From Gammaproteobacteria bacterium (GTDB lineage: Bacteria; Pseudomonadota; Gammaproteobacteria; Methylococcales; Methylococcaceae): a DNA stretch of 64,000 nt. The notes under the pieces are model-generated. The model saw nothing but the letters and a program-made list of their open reading frames with translations. It was not told the DNA's origin and ran no database searches. The translations under genes and the position numbers were made by a program. Each line of letters opens with the position of its first letter. Position 1 is the stretch's first letter. The stretch covers positions 1 through 64,000 of the forward strand of contig RFVA01000003.1 of NCBI GenBank assembly GCA_009922685.1, written 5' to 3'. Shown piece after piece: positions 58,385 to 64,000 of this stretch.

Positions 58385-59649
58385 TTAAGGGGTGCAGGAG
58401 GGGCCCGTCAGGCTATTCAGCGTGCTGTCATAATGACAGACGATCGTCCAGGCAGGTTTCAAGCTGATGGTATTCGTTCTGATCGCCCAGAAGTCATAAT
58501 CACCGCGCCGCCGGTCGCCGGTCGCATCAAGTTCTGTCCACCCCGTTCCCCCAAAAAAAGATTTGAGGTCTCACCCAGAAGGTCTTGGTCGCTTTTGATG
58601 ACGGCTCTTTTTCGATAGCTGGCATTGAGGCCTGCAACAAAGGTGGCATCATAGGCCGCGATAGCGAAGGCATCCGGCAGTTCACCGGTCCGTTCAAAAT
58701 AGCGTTTTGACAAGGCGTCCGCCCGATTTTTGGAAGCAGCGGAGAAGCCGAAATTGGGGTTGGGATAATCGGTGTCGCTCGCGAACTGAGCGGCGATCGG
58801 ATCGCTCAAGAGGACCTGGCTGTTCGCCACCCCATCGCTCCCATACCAACGAATACTCTTGAGCGAAGGAGTCTTTGCGGCGACTCTCATGATGCTAGTG
58901 ATCTCATCAAAGGAGGCGGCATAGATGGCGACGTTCTTGGTGGTGGCCCCGGGGGATGCGAGCGCTTCAAGCAGCTGCCGATTGACTTCAGCCACGATCG
59001 GGGTGAAGTCTTGTTGGTCATCGGTGGTGTAACGAATGCCATTCAGCATCTGTCCGCCGGACGCTGTGAATTGATTTTTCACGGAGTCATGGAGTCCGTT
59101 GTTACCGAGATCGTCGCGCCAGAGAGGAATCAGCGTCTTGATGCCCCGCGCCTTGAGGAGGGTCAAGAGCGCTTCTGCCTCATGGATGTCGTTAGGGACC
59201 ATGCGGTAGATCCCATCCCCTGGCTTTCCAATTGAGGAGGCGGTACTCCCCTGGCTAATGATAGGGACCCTTCTCCTTGCAACCGACTCGATTAATGCCC
59301 CGACTTCACTGCTTGATTGGGGGCCCACCATGGAAACGGCCCCGGCGTGGACCAGCATCTGGTAACGATCGATCGCCAAATCAGGTTTTAGGGCCGTATC
59401 TTCGATCTGAAGCCTGATTCTGGCGCTGGACTGATGATCTTTGAGATACGCGTTGAGATCATCCCGGGCGAATTCCATCATCACTTGACTGGCCTTTCCA
59501 AGTGAAGACCAGTTGCCGGTCAGAGACAAGAGGCCACCGATCTTGATGGATTCGGCTTTGGCGCCAGTCATGCCGAGGACTATCAACAAAGTGGCGCCTA
59601 CTATCAAAGCGCATGGGCTTCCAAGAGCTCGTGTCATGATCAATGGCAT
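58385..59649 (-). pseudogene. Branched-chain amino acid-type periplasmic binding protein, frameshifted near the C-terminus
   Basis: An exported type 1 periplasmic binding protein of the Leu/Ile/Val class: signal peptide, IKIGGLLSLTGNWSSLGKAS, MVGPQSSSEVGALIESVA, PIISQGSTASSIG and AYDATFVAGLNA. The open frame from 59649 runs to a stop at 58459, but its last 35 residues are unlike the family. One extra base in the A7/C5 tract (58548-58559; T7/G5 on the coding strand) restores FFGGTGWTELDATGDRRRGDYDFW, the expected C-terminal motif, and a stop at 58385, about 421 residues in all. No permease or ATPase genes are adjacent. The lesion may be a sequencing error. Confidence 0.85.
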
Positions 59650-59778
59650 CGCTTTTTATCCCTAGGGTTTACTGGCCCTCGATAGTACCAGAAGCGACGA
59701 TTCTCATCGTCCCTTTAGTGGGGTGTTTTTTTGACCTTGCAATAGGAAGACTGCCCCTTTAAAGTGACTTCTTGCTTT

Positions 59779-59976
59779 AAGGTGCCTGATCACGGATCGC
59801 GTTGGTCAGGTTAAACGGGAAGCCGGTCTATCAGGCGTTTTAAACGCAGTGATCAAGCCGGCGCTGCCCCCGCAACGGTAGGTGAGTCAAAAGACCCCCA
59901 AAAAGCCACTGTGCCTCGTGCATGGGAAGGCGGTGTCTTAGCGGATGCGCTGCTCACGAGCCCGGAGACCGGCCTT
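59779..59976 (+). ncRNA. Cobalamin riboswitch
   Basis: The conserved blocks of the adenosylcobalamin/cobalamin aptamer occur in order: GGTTAAACGGGAAGCCGGT (59809-59827), GCCGGCGCTGCCCCCGCAAC (B12 box region, 59857-59876), AGCCACTG (59904-59911), GGGAAGGCGG (59923-59932) and GCCCGGAGACCGGCC (59960-59974). AAGG at 59779 can pair with CCTT at 59973-59976 to close P1. It lies upstream of a BtuB-like receptor, the classic target: B12 binding should reduce receptor synthesis. Confidence 0.95.
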
Positions 59977-60017
59977 GAAGTCACCGACCGCTGCGGAGGG
60001 CATTCAGGTTGGCTGGC

Positions 60018-60064
60018 CTGCTGTACGCCTGCTGATCTTTCCTCTGCTGCACGCCCGCTAATCT
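60018..60064 (+). repeat. Two 21-nt imperfect direct repeats in the riboswitch leader
   Basis: 60018-60038 and 60044-60064 match at 18 of 21 positions; all three differences are transitions (T/C, T/C, G/A). They lie between the aptamer and the btuB start, where the expression platform should be, so they could pair alternatively with the aptamer or the start region. Confidence 0.6.
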
Positions 60065-60126
60065 GATCGTTTTGTCCACAGTGGCCTTTTCACGTGCCGT
60101 GAGCGGGTGTTGCCGCGGCTGGGTCC

Positions 60127-62079
60127 ATGGACACGAACATGCGGCAGAGACGATTTTTTCTAGCCTTCATAGGCCTCTTTCCCCCTGCTCTTTATGCGGA
60201 GAGCGATTCTCAAAATTCCCTTGATCCGGTGGTCGTCACCGCAACCCGCAGCACCGTCAAGGAGTCTGCCTTAGGGAATACGGTGACGGTGATCACCGCC
60301 GAAGAAATTAAGGCACGAAGACTCAATAGTGTGTCGGATGTGCTTCGGGTCGTTCCGGGTCTTGATGTGGTCAGTGCCGGAGGCACCGGGCAACAGGTCT
60401 CGGTCTTTACCCGAGGCGCCAACTCCAACCAGACGCTGGTGTTGATCGACAACATCCAGATGAACGATCCCAGTAATCCCAATAATTCCTTTGATTTTGC
60501 CAACCTTCAGGTCGATAACATCGAACGGATTGAGATTCTTCGAGGCGCAGCCAGCGCCATGTGGGGTGCCGATGCGATGGGGGGGGTGATCCACATTATC
60601 ACCAAGCATGGGAAAGGGGCGCCAACCTTCAGTGGCTTGGCCGAAGGGGGCAACTACAATACATGGAAAACCGGCGGGGGTCTCTCAGGCTCAGAAGATC
60701 GTCTTAATTACACGCTAAATGCGAGTCATCTCAGTAACCTAGGGGTTTCTGCTGCGGCCCAGTCGATGGGTAACCGTGAGCGAGATCTTTACCAGAATAC
60801 GACGGTGCAAGGCCGCTTAGGCTATGAAGTGACCGATGACCTTGATCTTGATTGGACGCTTCGCTATAACGCCGCGGAGACCGGTCTCGATAACTGCGGC
60901 GGATCGGGCTATGTCAATTTCAATAAGCAATTTGTGCCCTGTGACAATCCGTTCTATTTTTCAGATACCAATCAGCTTTATACCCGCGGTCAAGCTCGGC
61001 TCTTTACATTGGATAATCTCTGGGAGCAGCGCTTTGGCGTCAACTACACCCTGAACGACCGCCAAACCCGCTACACGACAACCCCATCACCCAATTGGGT
61101 GCCTGCGACTTTGAATCAGGGTCAGCAGACCAAGGTCGAATGGCTTCACATTCTCCATCTCCATGAGACAGATACCCTGACGGGTGGGATCGAGGGCAAA
61201 TTCGATACGCTCGATAATCAAAATGCCTATAGCCACGTTGTTTCCAGTATGACCAATGCAGGCTATTACCTTGAAAACCAGTTGGATTGGTTAGAGCGTT
61301 TCCACACCACGCTGGGTGGGCGTCTTGATGATAATAGTCTTTATGGCAGTCACCTCACCTGGCGGTACAACCAGAGTGTCGAGGTGCCAGAGCTTCAGCA
61401 ACGGTTAAAGGCGAATGTGGGCACGGCGTTTAGGCCCCCCTCCCTGTGTGAGCTCAACAAGGCCTGTTATGGAAATCCAGATTTGAAGCCTGAGACCAGT
61501 CTCAATTGGGATGCAGGGCTTGAACAGGATCTTTTGGATAAGGCGGTCACTGGAGGCGTCTTGTACTTTGATAACCGATTCAGCAACTTGATCCAGTGGG
61601 ATCCGAGTGCTAACGGTGGTCTTGGCAATGTCGAAAATGTCAGTTCGGCCGTTGCCCGCGGGATCGAAAGTTTCTTGGAATGGAAGCCCTGGGATGTCCT
61701 CGCTGTGAGGGCGAACTACACGTTTGATCAAACGCATGGGCTCTACAATTCAGCAACGGGTCAACAAACCAATGACGCGCTGCTCCTAAGGCCTAAGAAC
61801 AAAGGTAATTTTGATATCGATTATCATGTCCTCCCTGACGTGACGACCCATCTCAATGTGCTAGTGGTTGGCAACCGAAGTTCCTTTGATGTGAATGGTG
61901 CGGTGGTCAATGTTCCAGGCTACGTTCTTGTCAACGTCTCAGGAAACTATGAGGTGACTCAGAACATCACCCTGTTTGCTCGCCTTGATAATCTTTTCAA
62001 CAAGCAATACCAGCAGGTTTGGGGCTATGGGGCACTGGGATTTACTGGGATCGGCGGGGTCAACGTGACGTACGATTAA
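60127..62079 (+). CDS. btuB: TonB-dependent vitamin B12 receptor (BtuB-like)
   Basis: Outer-membrane receptor, 650 residues. A signal peptide (FFLAFIGLFPPALYAES) precedes a TonB-box-like DPVVVTATRST, the plug domain (VSDVLRVVPGLDVVSAGGTGQQVSVFTRGANSNQTLVLID, ERIEILRGAASAMWGADAMGGVIHIIT) and a beta-barrel with FRPPSLCELNKACYGNPDLKPE and a C-terminal ending IGGVNVTYD. The cobalamin riboswitch upstream makes B12 or another corrinoid the likely ligand. ATG 60139 is an alternative start; neither has a clear ribosome site, which may be hidden by the riboswitch design. Confidence 0.92.
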   Translation: MDTNMRQRRFFLAFIGLFPPALYAESDSQNSLDPVVVTATRSTVKESALGNTVTVITAEEIKARRLNSVSDVLRVVPGLDVVSAGGTGQQVSVFTRGANSNQTLVLIDNIQMNDPSNPNNSFDFANLQVDNIERIEILRGAASAMWGADAMGGVIHIITKHGKGAPTFSGLAEGGNYNTWKTGGGLSGSEDRLNYTLNASHLSNLGVSAAAQSMGNRERDLYQNTTVQGRLGYEVTDDLDLDWTLRYNAAETGLDNCGGSGYVNFNKQFVPCDNPFYFSDTNQLYTRGQARLFTLDNLWEQRFGVNYTLNDRQTRYTTTPSPNWVPATLNQGQQTKVEWLHILHLHETDTLTGGIEGKFDTLDNQNAYSHVVSSMTNAGYYLENQLDWLERFHTTLGGRLDDNSLYGSHLTWRYNQSVEVPELQQRLKANVGTAFRPPSLCELNKACYGNPDLKPETSLNWDAGLEQDLLDKAVTGGVLYFDNRFSNLIQWDPSANGGLGNVENVSSAVARGIESFLEWKPWDVLAVRANYTFDQTHGLYNSATGQQTNDALLLRPKNKGNFDIDYHVLPDVTTHLNVLVVGNRSSFDVNGAVVNVPGYVLVNVSGNYEVTQNITLFARLDNLFNKQYQQVWGYGALGFTGIGGVNVTYD

Positions 62080-62169
62080 GAGGCGCTGGGAGAACTTTTG
62101 GATATCCCCTAGGTCTTTCTAGCGTGCCTTGAAGCAAAAATAATATGGTGAAAGAGGGAGAATCTTTAC

Positions 62170-62643
62170 ATGTCGTTCGATGGATCCTGTTTTAAAAAGC
62201 CAACCCCCGAAGAGCTTAAAAAAATGCTCACCGAAGAGCAGTTTCATGTGACCCAAGGGGAGGGTACGGAAAGACCGTTCCATAATCCCTACTGGGATCA
62301 CCATGGGGAGGGGATCTATGTCGATGTCGTTTCTGGTGAGCCCTTGTTCAGTTCTCTTGATAAGTTTGATTCTGGAACCGGCTGGCCCAGTTTTACGCGG
62401 CCCGTCGAGGAAAAAAATATCGTGATGAACGTCGATCGCTCGCTGCTAAGGGTCCGAACAGAGGTCCGCAGCAAGCATGCAGATTCCCACCTCGGCCACG
62501 TCTTTGATGATGGTCCGATGCCAACCGGAAAACGTTATTGTATTAATTCAGCAGCCATCCGGTTCATCCCGAAAGTCGATATGGAGGCCGAGGGTTATGG
62601 ATCCTTTTTGGCCTTATTGGAGGGCGAGGCATCAGCGGGTTGA
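62170..62643 (+). CDS. msrB: Peptide-methionine (R)-S-oxide reductase MsrB, zinc-free type
   Basis: Reduces methionine-R-sulfoxide in proteins. The 157-residue protein has [32 protein letters not shown] and the catalytic cysteine in [12 protein letters not shown]. The two CxxC pairs that bind structural zinc in many MsrB proteins are replaced here (VSGEPLF and [11 protein letters not shown]), so it belongs to the zinc-free subgroup. No signal peptide is seen, so it acts in the cytoplasm, complementing periplasmic MsrPQ at 21-22.6 kb. The start at ATG 62170 has GGGAG upstream. Confidence 0.94.
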   Translation: MSFDGSCFKKPTPEELKKMLTEEQFHVTQGEGTERPFHNPYWDHHGEGIYVDVVSGEPLFSSLDKFDSGTGWPSFTRPVEEKNIVMNVDRSLLRVRTEVRSKHADSHLGHVFDDGPMPTGKRYCINSAAIRFIPKVDMEAEGYGSFLALLEGEASAG

Positions 62644-62830
62644 GTCCTTATCCAAAGGCCTTAAACCCTCTCGCCAAGGATTTGATGCTGGAGACCACAG
62701 GAGAGGACGGAGCTTAAGGATAAGAAAAAGATTTTCATTAAAGGTCTCCTCGACGATCAATCCGCCCCCACCAATGCCCCGGGTTTGGTTATTATGATCC
62801 GTTGCGGTATTTTTAGAGTAGATCCTTATA

Positions 62831-64000
62831 GTGACCACCAATAGAACCAGAACCACCAAGGCCGTCGGTAAAACAACCCGCTCCATCCTCGCTGAGCGCG
62901 GTATCTTTTCTGTCGAAGAGCTAGCAAACGCGGATATTGAGCAGCTCATCAAGATCCCAGGTTTCGGAAAATCTAAGGCAACCCGCATGGTGCGCGCGGC
63001 CAAATACATGATTGGTGGCATTTTACGAACGGGTCCTGAGGATTCTGTGCTCTCAGATGCTGAGGAATTGGCGGGTTCTATTGATCTTGGGCGAGGTGAC
63101 CTTTATATCAATCAGGAACTGAGCCTCCTCGAATTTAACCGTCGGGTTTTGGAGCAGGCCAAGGATCTCGGAACGCCACTCCTTGAGCGACTCAATTTCC
63201 TTTGTATTTCCTGTTCAAATCTTGATGAATTCTTCGAGGTCCGGGCTGCGGGCCTGATTCAGCGGGCAGATCTTGGTGCCACTCGGACTGAGCCTGACAA
63301 CCTAACACCGCAGGAAACACTGAGCGCCATTGGTGCCAGTGCGCATGCTTTGGTTGCGGAGCAGTATCGGGTCCTCAATGACATTCTGCTCCCAGAGCTT
63401 GAGGCGCAAGAGATCCGATTTCTAAGGCGCAGTCAGTGGTCTGATCGCCAGCAGAATTGGCTAAAGACCTTCTTCGAAGAGCAGTTGCTGCCCATCTTGA
63501 GCCCTATTGGTCTTGATCCAGCGCATCCCTTTCCAAGGATTCTCAATAAAAGTCTCAACTTCATTATTTCGCTCTCCGGAAAGGATGCCTTTGGCCGCGA
63601 GATTGAACTGGCGATTCTCCAGGCCCCCCGGTCATTACCCAGAATTATCCAGTTACCCGCTGAAGCAACCGGGAGTGGTGCCAGTGACTTTGTCTTTCTC
63701 TCCTCGATCATTCATGCCTTTGTGGGTGAGCTATTTCATGGTGTCAAGGTCAAGGATCTCTATCAATTCCGCGTCACCCGGAACAGTGAGATGTATCTCG
63801 ATGAGGAGGAAATCGATGACCTTCTCAGAGCGCTTGAAGGCGAGCTCAGTAGTCGCAACTATGGCGATGAAGTCCGCCTCGAAGTGGCGGATAACTGCCC
63901 GAAACACATCATTGATTACTTGTTGGGACAATTTGGTCTGACCCTCGATCGGCTCTATAAGGTCAATGGCCCGGTTAACCTCAGTCGAGTGCGCGAAGTC
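62831..64000 (+). CDS. ppk1: Polyphosphate kinase Ppk1 with N-terminal helix-hairpin-helix extension, partial
   Basis: Makes long-chain polyphosphate from ATP. The gene runs off the window; 390 residues are visible. From about residue 96 the normal Ppk1 N-terminus appears: LYINQELSLLEFNRRVLEQA, FLCISCSNLDEFFEVR, SPIGLDPAHPFPRILNKSLNF. The first ~70 residues are an extra module with a helix-hairpin-helix signature, SVEELANADIEQLIKIPGFGKSKATRMV (split here as SVEELANADIEQLIK and IPGFGKSKATRMV). The start is GTG 62831, the first plausible start after an in-frame TAG at 62819-62821. The catalytic histidines lie beyond the window. Upstream 62644-62830 contains no other gene. Confidence 0.9.
   Translation, partial: MTTNRTRTTKAVGKTTRSILAERGIFSVEELANADIEQLIKIPGFGKSKATRMVRAAKYMIGGILRTGPEDSVLSDAEELAGSIDLGRGDLYINQELSLLEFNRRVLEQAKDLGTPLLERLNFLCISCSNLDEFFEVRAAGLIQRADLGATRTEPDNLTPQETLSAIGASAHALVAEQYRVLNDILLPELEAQEIRFLRRSQWSDRQQNWLKTFFEEQLLPILSPIGLDPAHPFPRILNKSLNFIISLSGKDAFGREIELAILQAPRSLPRIIQLPAEATGSGASDFVFLSSIIHAFVGELFHGVKVKDLYQFRVTRNSEMYLDEEEIDDLLRALEGELSSRNYGDEVRLEVADNCPKHIIDYLLGQFGLTLDRLYKVNGPVNLSRVREV

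Noticed and set aside
62632-63021. Minus-strand open frame of 129 codons opposite the ppk1 start
   Set aside because: It is antisense to the helix-hairpin-helix/Ppk1 coding region and shows no domain or ribosome site.

Overview
The window looks like a chromosome segment of a non-enteric gammaproteobacterium (or a close betaproteobacterial relative) of moderate GC. Several conserved blocks point this way: recG-ridA-spoT-rpoZ, lptFG opposite pepA-holC-valS, pilD-coaE-zapD-yacG, kdsD-kdsC-lptC-lptA-lptB-rpoN-hpf-rapZ, mlaFEDB-murA-hisGDC, and petABC-sspB. The Qo motif of cytochrome b is PVWY, the form I associate with beta/gamma-proteobacteria. HisG is the short, HisZ-dependent type. No rRNA, integrase, transposase, CRISPR array or prophage was seen.

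Layout. 0-9.4 kb (minus): recG, ridA, spoT, rpoZ, pgk, a thioredoxin-like gene and lptG/lptF. 9.4-12 kb: yceI, a bicupin and a pirin, lying between lptF and pepA. 12.3-18.6 kb (plus): pepA, holC, valS, a broken pilD and coaE. 18.9-22.6 kb (plus): a cassette between coaE and zapD with a fatty-acid-hydroxylase-type membrane enzyme, an SRPBCC protein, a 147-aa stand-alone LOV photoreceptor and the methionine sulfoxide reductase pair msrP/msrQ. 22.7-24.9 kb: zapD, yacG, an APS-type cysH and fdxA. 25-31.5 kb: accessory exported proteins, including an 1145-aa ten-repeat protein ending in an IPTL-CTERM sorting tail, next to tRNA-Phe. 31.6-39 kb (minus): a periplasmic binding protein, then rapZ, hpf, rpoN, lptBAC, kdsC and kdsD. 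39-42.9 kb: a second Mla-type lipid transporter with a STAS-fused permease, and a beta-hydroxyacid dehydrogenase. 42.9-47.8 kb: a broken speA, speE, a DUF4404 gene, mtgA and fba. 47.9-55 kb (plus): mlaFEDB (no mlaC), murA, hisGDC. 55-58.3 kb: the bc1 complex and sspB. 58.4-64 kb: a frameshifted binding-protein gene, a cobalamin riboswitch with a TonB-dependent receptor, msrB, and the 5' part of ppk1 with an unusual helix-hairpin-helix N-terminus.

The main theme is envelope building and maintenance: LPS export (lptA, B, C, F, G; kdsC, D), phospholipid transport (two Mla systems) and peptidoglycan (murA, mtgA). A second theme is redox repair (MsrPQ, MsrB, APS reductase). The most interesting candidate system is the LOV-containing cassette, a possible light-responsive membrane and oxidative-damage module. 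Caution is needed because four genes carry lesions: internal gaps of about 80, 90 and 130 nt and one homopolymer indel. These could be genuine decay or sequence/assembly errors. All family assignments come from motif recognition and memory of the families; no searches were run.
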